NCBI GenBank assembly: GCA_963701675.1
Contig: OY969623.1
Coordinates: forward strand, 248,001-312,000
Source: G963701675 sp963701675
Lineage (GTDB): Bacteria; Planctomycetota; Planctomycetia; Gemmatales; Gemmataceae
Length of the DNA stretch: 64,000 nt
Reading direction: 5' to 3'
Positions 46,096-55,790 of the stretch are shown in pieces; positions within the stretch are counted from its first letter, which is position 1, and every line of letters starts with the position of its first letter. Under the pieces are notes generated by a model, which was not told where the DNA came from, searched no databases, and saw only the letters and a program-made list of their open reading frames with translations. Position numbers and translations under genes: made by a program.

Positions 46096-46322
46096 ATAGA
46101 AGAACGACCGCCGAAGCGCTGCCGATTCACAATGTGTAGCAATTGCACGGGTAATTCCACGTTTATGGTGAACCAAATCGCATGCCAACGCGGGTGCCAT
46201 GGCTGTTGGACCGCGCCGGGACTGAATAATTGACCAATGCAGCGCCAAGGACATTTCGCGCTGCGTCTCGACATCGCCGCCGACGCACATCCCGGTCACG
46301 TGGCGGCGTGATGGAGTCTTCC

Positions 46323-48616
46323 ATGAAAAAGCCCCGTCGTTCGCGGCTGGACATCGCCGCCGGCGGCCTGTTGCTTCTCGGATTCCTGGTTGGGTTGTCG
46401 GTGTTTAGCTACGATCCGGCCGACCCGCCGGGCAACCGTATCTTTCCGCCGAACGCACAGCCAACCAATCTCTTGGCGCTCCGGGCGCCTGGCTGGCGTA
46501 CGAGCTTCGCGAAACGCTCGGAGTTGCCGTCTATGTATTGTTGGCCACCTGGCTCGTCGTGGTAGTAATGCTTTTGTTGCGACAAGGCGTGTGGCTCTGG
46601 TCGCTCCGGCTTACGGGCTGGACGTTGATGATACCGTGCGCGGCGGTTGTGGCGGACGTATTCGCTCCGTTCACAAAGCACGCGGCACTCAGCGGCAACG
46701 GCGGGAGTATCGGCGCTTGGCTATCCATCGGGCTGCAAGACACGTTCCATCCGCTCGGCGGCGTACTTGTTGTGCTTGCATGTTGCATCCTCAGTCTAGA
46801 ACTTGCGACCGACTTCACATTGGTGCGAATCTCGCGTGTAGCTTGGGCATCGCTCCAGACACTCCGTACGCACATTGCGGATTGGAGTGAACGGTGGTTG
46901 GAGCGACGACGACTCGCCGCCGCCGAGCGCCGCCTCCTGACCGAGAAATCCTTGAAAGCGAAAACCAAGAGCATTCCCATCCACCGTTCGACCGCCGTAC
47001 CTGAGCCCGACCAATCGGATCTGCCGCCAGTCGAGCCGGTACATCGCCCGGTTCCCGTTCCTCCGATCGTTCGACCGGCGCCTGTCCCCGAAGATTTGGA
47101 ACAGTACGCCGATTTCGAGCTCCCGCCCACGCGGCTGCTTGCCGATCCCGAGCCGTTTCCATTTCACGAACACGACCAAAAGCTACGCGAGCGGGCCGTG
47201 ATCCTGGAGAAGACGTTTACGGACTTCAATTTGAACGTTCGTGTCGTGGGGATTAACACCGGACCGGTTATCACTCAATACGAAGTGGCCCTCGATACGG
47301 GTCTGCGTGTCCACAAAGTCACCGGTCTCGCCGATGATTTGGCACTGAGCATGAAAGTGCCGAGCGTCCGTATCGTGGCCCCGATTCCAGGCAAGAACAC
47401 CGTCGGCATCGAGATACCCAACGAACACCGAGCCGTCGTTCGTTTGAAAGAGGTGCTCCTCACCGCTGGTTCGAAGGTAGAGAGCTACAAGATTCCGTTG
47501 TTCCTCGGCAAAGACACGGAAGGCCGTCCGCTCGTTTACGATCTGGCCGAGATGCCGCATCTTTTGATCGCCGGACGAACCGGCACCGGCAAATCCGTGT
47601 GCATGAACGCGATCATCCTCAGCATGTTGATGACCCGTCGGCCGGATGAAGTAAAGATGGTGATGATCGATCCGAAAATGCTCGAACTGAGCGAATACGG
47701 CCGCATACCGCACTTGATGCATCCGGTCGTCAAAGACATGAAGAAAGCGGAGGCAATTCTGGCATGGGCGGTTGACAAGATGGAGGAACGTTACGATTTG
47801 CTCAGCCGTGCGCGGGTGCGCAGCATCGCGGGCTACAACGAGCTGACACCGGAGGAAATCCATCGCCGAGTTCAGCCGGACGACGACGAGCGAGCCCGAA
47901 TTCCGGATCACATGCCTTACATCGTCATTTTCGTGGACGAGATGAATGACTTGATGATGACCATGCGGAAGGAAGTGGAAGGCCATATCATTCGCCTCGC
48001 GCAAAAATCACGAGCGGCGGGTATCCATCTGGTTGTCGCCACACAAAAACCGACAGTGGACGTAATCACGGGCTTGATCAAGTCGAACCTGCCGGCCCGA
48101 ATCTGCTTTCAAGTGTCGAGCCGGACCGACAGCCGAGTGGTGCTCGACGAGATGGGCGCCGACAAACTGTTGGGGAAGGGCGACATGCTCTTTTTGCAGC
48201 CCGGCACCAGTACGCTCATCCGCTCGCAGGGAACTTTCACCGGCGACGAAGAAATCCGCCGTGTGGTAGACCATTTGGAATGCGACCCCAATTTCGCTCC
48301 AGAGCTCGTCCAACTTCGAACGAGCGCCGACCGAAAGGGCAGCCTGATGGAAACCCTGCGGTCACGGGACGAACTTTACGAATCCGCGATTGAAGTTGTC
48401 ATTCGCGAAGGCCGGGGCAGCGTGTCGCTTTTGCAGCGTGCCCTGGGCATCGGTTACGGGCGAGCCGCCCGGCTCATCGACTTTATGGCCGAAGATGGAA
48501 TCGTAGGCGCCTACAACGGAAGTTCGGCACGCGAAGTGCTCTATGCTCCGGAACAGTGGGAGATGCTAAAAGAAGGCGCAGAAGGCGGCCGACGCCGGTC
48601 GGAAGTGATGACGTAG
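46323..48616 (+). pseudogene. ftsK: DNA translocase FtsK, with one frame break in the membrane domain
   Basis: The start is MKKPRRSRLDIAAGGLLLLG at 46323 behind GGAG. The frame is lost near 46475 (TTGGCGCTCC where the protein needs TTGGGCGCTCC) and then continues AWLAYELRETLGVAVYVLLA in the frame of the main ORF. One added G gives 764 residues with no other change. It contains four membrane helices, a Pro-rich linker, and a motor domain with Walker A AGRTGTGKSVCMNAI and Walker B VIFVDEMNDL. The gamma winged helix (LLQRALGIGYGRAARLIDFM) is intact. FtsK moves chromosome ends at division and is usually needed for growth, so a read error is the simplest cause. Confidence 0.9.
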
Positions 48617-49192
48617 AGATGTCAACGCTATGGCGAGCCGAGCCGCGTCAGCGACCGGGTACAGCCCCGAAAATGCTCGCCGCCAGAATACAGAATCGCC
48701 GGCGTCCAATTGACGAACGACTGTGCCATGTGATAAACACGATGGAGTTCGATTGAAGCGCTGCGCTGGAGTCGCAACGATGAGCCTCACGAATCATGAT
48801 CTGTTTTCGGGCAAGTCTCACAAGATAACTCGCGTTTGTGCTTGTCGATGCCAAAGTGAGTCACCGTCAACAAACGTGGATCACGGGGAGGAGAGTGGTG
48901 CCGAATCACGCAGATGGAAACCACATCAGCACTTGCGCGAAGGCAACGTTTCGTCGACCGTGGTAAGTACCGGAGTGACGGCGTTTCGGTCGCTCTTACG
49001 CTGTACTGACTTAAGGCGAGCCGGGAATAATTTGGTGTCGCACTGTGGCATCATCCGACGCGTGGTGTCATTCACGCCCGGACCAAACCGAACCTGCTCA
49101 TCCTCGCGCTTGACGCGAGGTGTGCAACATGAAACAATGTTTCCCGGTGTGTGCTGTTGTCGCGATGGCGGAGGTCGTCGCCGGTGGAACTA
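48617..49192. other. 576-base region without a supported gene
   Basis: Between ftsK and the response-regulator/ATPase gene no frame has both a binding site and a recognisable product. Open frames in several directions overlap and look random. No clear hairpin or T-run follows the ftsK stop. It may hold the promoter for the downstream gene or an unrecognised RNA. Confidence 0.4.
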
Positions 49193-50056
49193 ATGGTACG
49201 CAAAGCACTAATCGTCGAAGATGAACCCGATACGGGTACGCTTCTCGCCGAGATCGCGCGGCGTAACGGCTTCGACCCAACCGTTCTCACCGAAGGTAAG
49301 CCAGTTATCCCGTGGACCCGCACGCATCATCCCGATCTTATTCTGCTCGACTTGATGTTGCCGGACATCGATGGCTTCTCGGTTTGTGAGGATTTGAAGC
49401 TCGACCGCGACACGAATCGAATACCAATCATAATGGTCACCGCCCTTGATCGGCACAAAGACAAGGTTCGCGGTTTGCAGGTCGGCGCCAATTACTACCT
49501 CACCAAGCCGTTCACGGTAGACCAACTTAACCATGCCATCGACGAAGTCTTGCGTTGGAGGCAGGAGCTCGAACATAAAGGCGCCAACGGCGAGATCCAC
49601 TTCCGATTACAGAGCGACACGCATTACCTGGAAGAACTCAATCAGCTTCTCTCATCCTTGTTTCTGTACAGTGGCTTATCTCAACCGCAGATCCGTCAAC
49701 TGACCATGGCCGTACGAGAGTTGGGCGTTAATGCGATCGAATGGGCCCACCAAAAGCAAATCGATCGCATACTTCACGTGACCTACCGAATCGATCCAGA
49801 GAAGGTCACAATCATCATCCGCGATGAAGGCCCAGGGTTTGACCCGACAAACCTGCCGCACGCCGCATCGACGGAGGATCCCGTAAGTCACATGATGGTG
49901 CGTGAGACGCTGGGATTGCGCGAGGGCGGCTTCGGCATCCTGTTAGCGCGCGGCCTCGTCGACGACCTGCAATACAACGAAACAGGTAACGAAGCACGGC
50001 TCATCAAGTACTTCCCCGCGAAAGGCAGCGACGAAACCGCACCGACGCCATCGTAA
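49193..50056 (+). CDS. Response regulator fused to RsbW-like ATPase (possible anti-sigma/partner-switch protein)
   Basis: The start is taken at 49193 (MVRKALIVEDEPDTG) after GGTGGAACTA. The 287-residue product has a receiver domain with the phospho-Asp at about 53 in LILLDLMLPDIDGF and Lys in YYLTKPFTVDQL, then a linker and a GHKL ATPase: N-box VRELGVNAIEWAHQ, G1 DEGPGFDP and G2 GLREGGFGILLARGL. The C-terminal half is of the kind found in RsbW/SpoIIAB kinases that bind sigma or anti-anti-sigma factors, so the receiver may control partner binding (inference). No cognate kinase or anti-anti-sigma is adjacent. Confidence 0.9.
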   Translation: MVRKALIVEDEPDTGTLLAEIARRNGFDPTVLTEGKPVIPWTRTHHPDLILLDLMLPDIDGFSVCEDLKLDRDTNRIPIIMVTALDRHKDKVRGLQVGANYYLTKPFTVDQLNHAIDEVLRWRQELEHKGANGEIHFRLQSDTHYLEELNQLLSSLFLYSGLSQPQIRQLTMAVRELGVNAIEWAHQKQIDRILHVTYRIDPEKVTIIIRDEGPGFDPTNLPHAASTEDPVSHMMVRETLGLREGGFGILLARGLVDDLQYNETGNEARLIKYFPAKGSDETAPTPS

Positions 50057-50155
50057 CGGCGACCAGTCTTTCGCGGACCTCGTCATTTTCTCCAAGTTCA
50101 CACGCCTGTACGCCCGAACGGAGTGCGATTTGCCTGAGTGCTACAATGTAAGGGC

Positions 50156-51085
50156 ATGGAACTCATCAGCCTTCAGCACGTCTCTCGTTGGTACGGCGCG
50201 CACCAGGCCTTAAAAGATGTCGACTTGAAACTGGACTCAGGTCTCATCGGTCTGTTAGGCCCGAACGGAGCGGGGAAATCCAGTCTGTTGAAGATCCTCC
50301 TCGGACTTCTGGCGCCGTCGTCTGGAACCGGTACTGTTCTAGGCCACGACATCAATAGCGCCGGTCCGGAACTCCGCCGAATCATCGGCTACATGCCCGA
50401 AGCCGATGCACTGATTCCCGGTCTCGGCGGCGCCGAGTACGTTGCGCTGGCGGGGGAACTGTGCGGGATGCCGCGTCGCCAGGCCGAGCGACGAGCTCAC
50501 GAAGTTCTTACGTACTTAGAGATGGAGGATGCGCGTTATCGCAAGCTTGAAGAATACTCCACGGGGATGAAGCAGCGAATCAAGCTCGCCCAGGCGCTGG
50601 TGCATGATCCGCCGCTACTTCTGCTTGATGAACCGACAAGCGGCCTGGACCCGGCGGGGCGCGAGGCGATGCTAAACCTGCTATTGGTTCTTGGACGTGA
50701 ACATGGAAAGTCCCTCATTCTCTCGACGCATTTGCTCGGTGATGTCGAGCGCGTCTGCGACACGGTCGTCATACTTCATCACGGAAAAGTACTGCAACAG
50801 GGAACGGTGTCCGAACTGCGAACGCGGCGTCAGGACCGTTACCGTTTGCACATCCAAGGCAACTTGCCTCGCTTTTTGGAAGAGCTAAGGCTTGAAGGCG
50901 TCAACATCCTCCACGACAATGGACGAGGCGAGGTCCGTGTCGCGGTGCCTTCCGGCTGGGTGACGCGGGCTTTTTTTGCACTCGCCGACAACTGTGACGC
51001 GGTTCTCCGCGGTCTACAACGCGACGACGAAGACCTGGAAGAGATGTTCTTACGTGTGATCGGCAACCACCCGGCAGAGCGATGA
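50156..51085 (+). CDS. ABC transporter ATPase 1
   Basis: The start is taken at the ATG at 50156 (MELISLQHVSRWYG); a GTG at 50138 would add six residues. The 309-residue product has Walker A GLLGPNGAGKSSLLK, signature EYSTGMKQRIKLAQALVHDP, Walker B LLLLDEPTSGLDP and switch His in LILSTHLLGDV. The C-terminal extension is of the ABC-2 exporter type. The permease at 51089 follows after three bases, so they form one exporter. Confidence 0.93.
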   Translation: MELISLQHVSRWYGAHQALKDVDLKLDSGLIGLLGPNGAGKSSLLKILLGLLAPSSGTGTVLGHDINSAGPELRRIIGYMPEADALIPGLGGAEYVALAGELCGMPRRQAERRAHEVLTYLEMEDARYRKLEEYSTGMKQRIKLAQALVHDPPLLLLDEPTSGLDPAGREAMLNLLLVLGREHGKSLILSTHLLGDVERVCDTVVILHHGKVLQQGTVSELRTRRQDRYRLHIQGNLPRFLEELRLEGVNILHDNGRGEVRVAVPSGWVTRAFFALADNCDAVLRGLQRDDEDLEEMFLRVIGNHPAER

Positions 51086-51088
51086 GTC

Positions 51089-52150
51089 ATGAGTAACGAG
51101 CGCGGACCCGAAGCGCTGACGAATCCGCTGGAAAGTGCCGTGACGGCCGAACACGTCGACGACGGACGATCCTCGTCCGTAATCGCCCATCACTCTTCCC
51201 TGTTGCACTACCGGCCCTGGCGTGGCGAGCTTCAGTCTGCCTTCAGCACCGTGGGGCCAATCACTCGCGTGGCCTTGCGCATGATCTTCCGTCGAAAGAT
51301 GTTCTGGGTGCTTTACGCCTTTGCCCTGCTCATTTTTGCGATGTTTTTCTTTGGGCAATACCTGCTGGCTTGGGCCGAATCGCAGGTCACTGAGCAAACT
51401 GTGACGGTCGGAGGAGTCCGCACCGAGCCCAATCAGTTTATCCATTTCATGCGGACGTTCTTGCGCATCGAAGGCAACGCGGAAATGTACCGCTATTTCT
51501 TCGGCTGGCAGGGATACATGGTGATGGTCGTGTTGGCCATGGCCGGTTCGATCCTTGTCGGCAACGATTTTCATTACGGCAGCCTTCCGTTCTATTTATC
51601 GAAGCCTCTCGGACGGTGGCATTATCTGTTCGGCAAATGCCTGGCCGTCGCCGTATTCGTGAACCTGATGACGACGGTTCCCGCCCTGGTCCTTTTCGTC
51701 CAGTATGGATTCCTCAACTCCTGGGATTACTTTGTGGAGACGGTGCAGGTCCACGGCTTCAACACCTATGTGAACTATCCGCTCTTCGTCGGCATCGTGG
51801 CATATGGGGCAGTCCTGTCCGTTTTCTTGAGTCTGTTGCTAGTGGCATCGGCAAGTTGGTTGCGGCGAACGGTGCCGCTCATCATGGTGTGGACGACGCT
51901 GTTCTTTTTCTTGCGGCTGTTGGCCACCGCGCTCGTGGATCGGCTGCAATACACGTCTCAGTGGCGGTTGATTGATCTGTGGAACGACACGTTTCTGATC
52001 GGCAGTGCCCTGCTTGGTCTGATTAGCTTCGATGAATCGTCCGCTCGTTATCCGGCGGCGTGGCAAGCAGCACTTGTTGTGGGAGCGATTTGCTTACTAT
52101 GCGTGATTTACTTGAATCGCAAGATCCGCGCAGTCGAAATCGTTCGATAG
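51089..52150 (+). CDS. ABC-2 type permease 1
   Basis: The 353-residue product has a polar N-terminus of about 65 residues and then six membrane helices (for example MFWVLYAFALLIFAMFFFGQ and YMVMVVLAMAGSILVGNDF; also LFVGIVAYGAVLSVFLSLLL). FHYGSLPFYLSKPLGRWHYL, an amphipathic coupling-type stretch, is characteristic of ABC-2 permeases. It is paired with the ATPase upstream and followed by a second ATPase that overlaps its end. The cargo is unknown. Confidence 0.88.
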   Translation: MSNERGPEALTNPLESAVTAEHVDDGRSSSVIAHHSSLLHYRPWRGELQSAFSTVGPITRVALRMIFRRKMFWVLYAFALLIFAMFFFGQYLLAWAESQVTEQTVTVGGVRTEPNQFIHFMRTFLRIEGNAEMYRYFFGWQGYMVMVVLAMAGSILVGNDFHYGSLPFYLSKPLGRWHYLFGKCLAVAVFVNLMTTVPALVLFVQYGFLNSWDYFVETVQVHGFNTYVNYPLFVGIVAYGAVLSVFLSLLLVASASWLRRTVPLIMVWTTLFFFLRLLATALVDRLQYTSQWRLIDLWNDTFLIGSALLGLISFDESSARYPAAWQAALVVGAICLLCVIYLNRKIRAVEIVR

Positions 52151-53172
52151 TCGACGCATCTTCCAACGACGTCAGTTCGTCGTCTCATTTACAGAGCGGC
52201 GGAGAATGGTCGGCGGACAGCGCCCAAGCTTCCGTCGCATTATTGCTCTTTGACCGCGTGTCGAAATGGTATGGGCCTGTCATTGGAGTGAATCAGGTCA
52301 CGCTGGAACTACGCGCGGGAATCATGGGATTGGTCGGCGCCAACGGCGCCGGCAAGTCGACACTCATGGGCCTGGCGGTCGGCTACCTGCGGCCCGACCT
52401 TGGAACGGTACGAGTTAAGGACCTCGATCCTTGGCGAGCGGAGGGAAAGCGACAGATCGGTTTTTGTCCGGATCGCGACCAATTCTATGAAGACATGTCC
52501 GGCCGACAATTCGTCCGCACGATGGCGCATCTCCGCGGATTTTCCACGCTAGCGGCACGGCAGCGGACTGAGGAAGCCCTCGAATTGGTCGGGATGGCTG
52601 ACCGCGCGGATCGCCGACTCCGCGGCTACTCGAAGGGTATGCGCCAGCGAATTAAGCTCGCACAAGCCCTCGTTCACGATCCGGAAATCCTGATTCTCGA
52701 CGAGCCGCTCAGCGGCATCGACCCGATTGGCCGACAGGAGTTCATCGTCATTTTCACTAAACTCGCCGCGCGAGGAAAATCCCTTCTCGTTTCGAGTCAT
52801 GAACTGGATGAGCTGGAAAAACTAACCGACCACGTTGCCGTGATGTCGCACGGCCGCATTGCCGCCGTCGGCACCCTGGCCCAGATCCGAGATTTGCTCG
52901 ACGATCATCCGTTGTCGATTCGGGTCGGAACGGATGATCCGCGCCGACTTGCCGGCGCGTTGCTCGGCTTGCCGGACGTCGTCGGTGTCGACTTTCCCAG
53001 CGCGGATACATTGCTCGTCCGCGCCCGCAATCCACGCCGTTTCTTTCGAGAATTCGGCGGCTTAATCCTCGACGAGGGATTCGACATTCGACACTTGGAG
53101 ACACTCGATGATTCCGCCCATGCAGTTCTCGGCTACTTACTGGGTGGTCGCCGTGAGTTCGTGACAAGGTGA
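52099..53172 (+). CDS. ABC transporter ATPase 2
   Basis: The start is taken at 52099 (MRDLLESQDPRSRNRSIVDA), overlapping the permease by 52 bases; another ATG at 52060 is possible. About 357 residues: a Ser-rich N-terminus, then RVSKWYGPVIGVNQVTLEL, Walker A GANGAGKSTLMGL, signature GYSKGMRQRIKLAQALVHDP, Walker B ILILDEPLSGIDP and LLVSSHELDELEKL. The segment after the nucleotide-binding domain (SIRVGTDDPRRLAGALLGLP) is of the export-ATPase type. It is about one third identical to ATPase 1 in its core. Confidence 0.88.
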   Translation: MRDLLESQDPRSRNRSIVDASSNDVSSSSHLQSGGEWSADSAQASVALLLFDRVSKWYGPVIGVNQVTLELRAGIMGLVGANGAGKSTLMGLAVGYLRPDLGTVRVKDLDPWRAEGKRQIGFCPDRDQFYEDMSGRQFVRTMAHLRGFSTLAARQRTEEALELVGMADRADRRLRGYSKGMRQRIKLAQALVHDPEILILDEPLSGIDPIGRQEFIVIFTKLAARGKSLLVSSHELDELEKLTDHVAVMSHGRIAAVGTLAQIRDLLDDHPLSIRVGTDDPRRLAGALLGLPDVVGVDFPSADTLLVRARNPRRFFREFGGLILDEGFDIRHLETLDDSAHAVLGYLLGGRREFVTR

Positions 53173-53319
53173 CGGGATGACGAAATGATCCGCGGTTGGA
53201 GAACGTATCTGTGAGTCGGGAGGATCAACTACACCTGGACGACCTCATTACTTCGACTATCTCGTCGTCGTCCCATGATCCCACCATCCCGTCATCCCGT
53301 CATCCTGTCATCCGGTCAT
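53170..53319. repeat. Octamer repeats in inverted arms at the start of permease 2
   Basis: Four 8-base units (CCCGTCAT, CCCGTCAT, CCTGTCAT, CCGGTCAT) run from 53288 to 53319. TGACGGGATGACG (53170-53182) is perfectly complementary to 53290-53302. The arms are about 108 bases apart and flank the permease start, as in the gyrA-aat heptamer element. Confidence 0.7.
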
Positions 53320-54221
53320 CGCCTTGGATTTCCTGGCTTTATCTTGTCTGGCTCTGCCTTCAACGTCAGGCGCGCACCCACCAAATGCTTTGGATTGCAG
53401 TGGCGCTTCTCGGACTGACCACCGGAATCGTTGCTCTTAACACGCTAGGTAATCGTTGGGGAATGGATCACTGGCGGCATCCTCGGCGCATCGGGCCGCG
53501 ATTCGACACCTTGGCCGATGTGGCCGGAAATCTCCCTCGGCCGTTTCCCGCAGCGGCTGTGCAAAGCGCATACTGGGGCGCCGCGAGAGCGGTGATTTAC
53601 CGATCGGCCTTCTACAACTTTACCCAATGGTGGGTGCTCGGCATTTTCCTTAGCTTTTTGTTACCGATTTGGAGCCTGAGTTTTGCTACCGAGGCCATCG
53701 GCGGAGAGCGCGAAGCCGGCACGTTGATCTGGATGCTGAATCAGCCCATCCCGCGGCCGCTTATTTACCTTGCAAAGTACGTCGCTTTGCTGCCCTTCAG
53801 TTTGGGCCTGAACTTGGGCGGGTTCTGGCTTTTGTGTACGGCGGCCGGCAGGGCAGGGCAGCCCGCGTTTCACCTTTTCTGGCCGGCGGTGACTCTCGGC
53901 ACGCTCGCGTTTACGTCACTCTTTCACCTCATGGGCGCCACCTTCCGCCGGCCGGCCATCGTCGCTATCGTTTACTGCTTCTTTTTGGAGACGATTCTCG
54001 GCAACATGCCGGGCAACATGAAACGTGTCAGCCTCGGTTTCTATACGCGCTGTATGATGTTCGATGAGGCGAGCGAGTTCGGAATCGAACCGGAGAAACC
54101 GTCCATATATCTTCCCGTTGACGGCACCACCGCCAGTTTGGTTCTCGTCACGGTGACATTGACATTACTCGTGGTTGGAATGATCGTCTTTTCCCGCACC
54201 GAATACCACAAGCTTACGTGA
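53211..54221 (+). CDS. ABC-2 type permease 2
   Basis: The start is a GTG at 53211 with GGAG about nine bases upstream; a TTG at 53196 also opens the frame. The 336-residue product has an odd leader rich in Ser, His and Pro encoded by 8-base tandem repeats (see 53170-53319). Membrane helices then follow, such as MLWIAVALLGLTTGIVALN and LGIFLSFLLPIWSLSFATE. The block GEREAGTLIWMLNQPIPRPL is characteristic of ABC-2 permeases with a long coupling helix. It is paired with ATPase 2. Confidence 0.85.
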   Translation: MSREDQLHLDDLITSTISSSSHDPTIPSSRHPVIRSSPWISWLYLVWLCLQRQARTHQMLWIAVALLGLTTGIVALNTLGNRWGMDHWRHPRRIGPRFDTLADVAGNLPRPFPAAAVQSAYWGAARAVIYRSAFYNFTQWWVLGIFLSFLLPIWSLSFATEAIGGEREAGTLIWMLNQPIPRPLIYLAKYVALLPFSLGLNLGGFWLLCTAAGRAGQPAFHLFWPAVTLGTLAFTSLFHLMGATFRRPAIVAIVYCFFLETILGNMPGNMKRVSLGFYTRCMMFDEASEFGIEPEKPSIYLPVDGTTASLVLVTVTLTLLVVGMIVFSRTEYHKLT

Positions 54222-54228
54222 GGCGACA

Positions 54229-54987
54229 ATGCCGTCCGCCGAACAGGATCCTAAGCCGATCGACGATACGTCCGTTTTAGGTGTCGAATCAAAGCTCATT
54301 CCGCGCCATGGCTTTCGTGGAAACCGCAGCCGAGGTAGCCGTCCGTCCGTTCCAGCCGGTCTTACCGTGGCCATCAGTCGAGAAGCCGGCTCGCGCGGCG
54401 CCACGATAGGGAATCGGGCGGGCGCGAAACTAGGTTGGCCGGTCTACAACCAGGAATTGCTCGAGTACATGGCACAGGAAGGCGCGGTACATAGAGAGAG
54501 CGGGACGCAGTTAACTCCGGAAGCATCCAGCTGGGTGGACGCACACCTGGAAGGCCTACTCCGAAAAGAAAACGTCAGCCGACATCCTTCGGTCTTGGGA
54601 TTGGCGCGTGCAGTTCTGAATCTGGCGACGGAGGGTGAGGCCATTCTGGTAGGCCGAGGCGCCGGACTGGTTCTGCCGCGAGAATCATCTCTCCATGTGC
54701 GAATTGTGGCGCCCATGCCCGATCGCGTTGCCTACGTGAGTCAATGGCTGAGACTTACGGAAGAAGAAGCGGCGGCACAGGTTCGCCATCGTGACACTCG
54801 CCGCGCAGAATTCCTCGCCGCGCATTTCCATCATCCAACTACGGACGTTTACCAGTATGACATGATTCTGAATTCATCTCTGCTCGGCGAAGACCTATGC
54901 GCAGAACTCATTGCCGCGGCTGTGCGCACGAAGATCGAGGCGCTTTTCGGCGAGGCGGGCGCCGATTCTGGCAGTGACCTGTCATGA
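54229..54987 (+). CDS. Cytidylate kinase-like protein
   Basis: The 252-residue product has a basic leader of about 40 residues, then TVAISREAGSRGATIGNRAG, the P-loop region of the cytidylate kinase-like family. NQELLEYMAQEG, AILVGRGAGLVLPRESSLHV and RIVAPMPDRVAYV follow, with RHRDTRRAEFLAAHF as the likely lid. True CMP kinases have a shorter leader, so substrate preference is uncertain. The stop overlaps the next start by four bases (ATGA). It follows permease 2 after seven bases. Confidence 0.85.
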   Translation: MPSAEQDPKPIDDTSVLGVESKLIPRHGFRGNRSRGSRPSVPAGLTVAISREAGSRGATIGNRAGAKLGWPVYNQELLEYMAQEGAVHRESGTQLTPEASSWVDAHLEGLLRKENVSRHPSVLGLARAVLNLATEGEAILVGRGAGLVLPRESSLHVRIVAPMPDRVAYVSQWLRLTEEEAAAQVRHRDTRRAEFLAAHFHHPTTDVYQYDMILNSSLLGEDLCAELIAAAVRTKIEALFGEAGADSGSDLS

Positions 54988-55790
54988 AAGCCGGGGGTTT
55001 TGAGCGTCTGGCGGAAGCGGTGAAGTCGCAGCCGCCGACCATGGCACTGGTCCTCGGTTCCGGATTGAACTTCATTGCTGATCGAGTCAAACCTATTCAA
55101 TCGGTATCGTACGTCGACATTCCAGGGTTGGGCCAGACGTCGGTCGCCGGCCATCGCGGATGCCTGACGCTAGGCAACTGGTTGGAACATCGGGTGCTGC
55201 TTTTCGAGGGCCGACTTCATTTCTACGAGGGACATCCGTGGGCCAAGGTTGTCACGCCTGTGCGGATCGCCGCCGAGCTCGGCGTGAAGACACTCCTCCT
55301 CACGAACGCCGCCGGTGGCATCCATGATGCACTCAACTCCGGCAGCTTCATGGCGATCACTGACCACATCGAATGGACGCGAGAATACGGCTGGCGACAT
55401 CCTGGACCTGGCTCATTATCGAAGTCGCGGCCGTCACCTTATTCGCCGAGATTGATCGAACATGTCAGAGCCGCCGCAAACATGGCCGGGTGCAAAATCC
55501 ATGCGGGTGTCTACGCCGCCGTTACAGGGCCATCGTACGAAACGCCGGCCGAAATCCGTGCACTGCGACATTGGGGCGCCGACGCCGTCGGGATGTCTAC
55601 GGTGCGCGAAATCCAAACGGGTTACGATCTGGGTTTGGAATGCGGGGCGATTTCTTGCATCACCAACCGCGCTGCGGGACTCAGTTCCACGCCGCTGAGC
55701 CATGACGAAGTGCTTCACACCGCGGCCGCGCAGGGTGAGTCACTCGGACAGGTGCTCGATTTCTTGGTGCGGGTCATCCACAAAGACTAG
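54984..55790 (+). CDS. Purine nucleoside phosphorylase (trimeric type)
   Basis: The 268-residue product has the phosphate-binding GSG in LVLGSGLNFIADRV, then SVAGHRGCLTLG, GRLHFYEGHPWAKV, TLLLTNAAGGIHDAL, TGPSYETPAEIRALRHWGAD and AVGMSTVREIQ. This fits the low-molecular-mass trimeric purine nucleoside phosphorylase that splits inosine/guanosine with phosphate. It is coupled to the cytidylate-kinase-like gene and ends four bases inside the convergent aldolase gene. Export plus nucleotide genes in one run suggests nucleoside-related transport (inference). Confidence 0.93.
   Translation: MKAGGFERLAEAVKSQPPTMALVLGSGLNFIADRVKPIQSVSYVDIPGLGQTSVAGHRGCLTLGNWLEHRVLLFEGRLHFYEGHPWAKVVTPVRIAAELGVKTLLLTNAAGGIHDALNSGSFMAITDHIEWTREYGWRHPGPGSLSKSRPSPYSPRLIEHVRAAANMAGCKIHAGVYAAVTGPSYETPAEIRALRHWGADAVGMSTVREIQTGYDLGLECGAISCITNRAAGLSSTPLSHDEVLHTAAAQGESLGQVLDFLVRVIHKD

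Noticed and set aside
46311..46565. The short 5' ftsK frame as an independent small membrane protein.
   Set aside because: Its continuation after one G correction joins exactly with the FtsK membrane domain, so it is the N-terminus of ftsK.
48723..49193. A 156-residue plus-strand frame in the gap after ftsK.
   Set aside because: No ribosome site, odd composition and no recognisable domain; the frame is likely chance.
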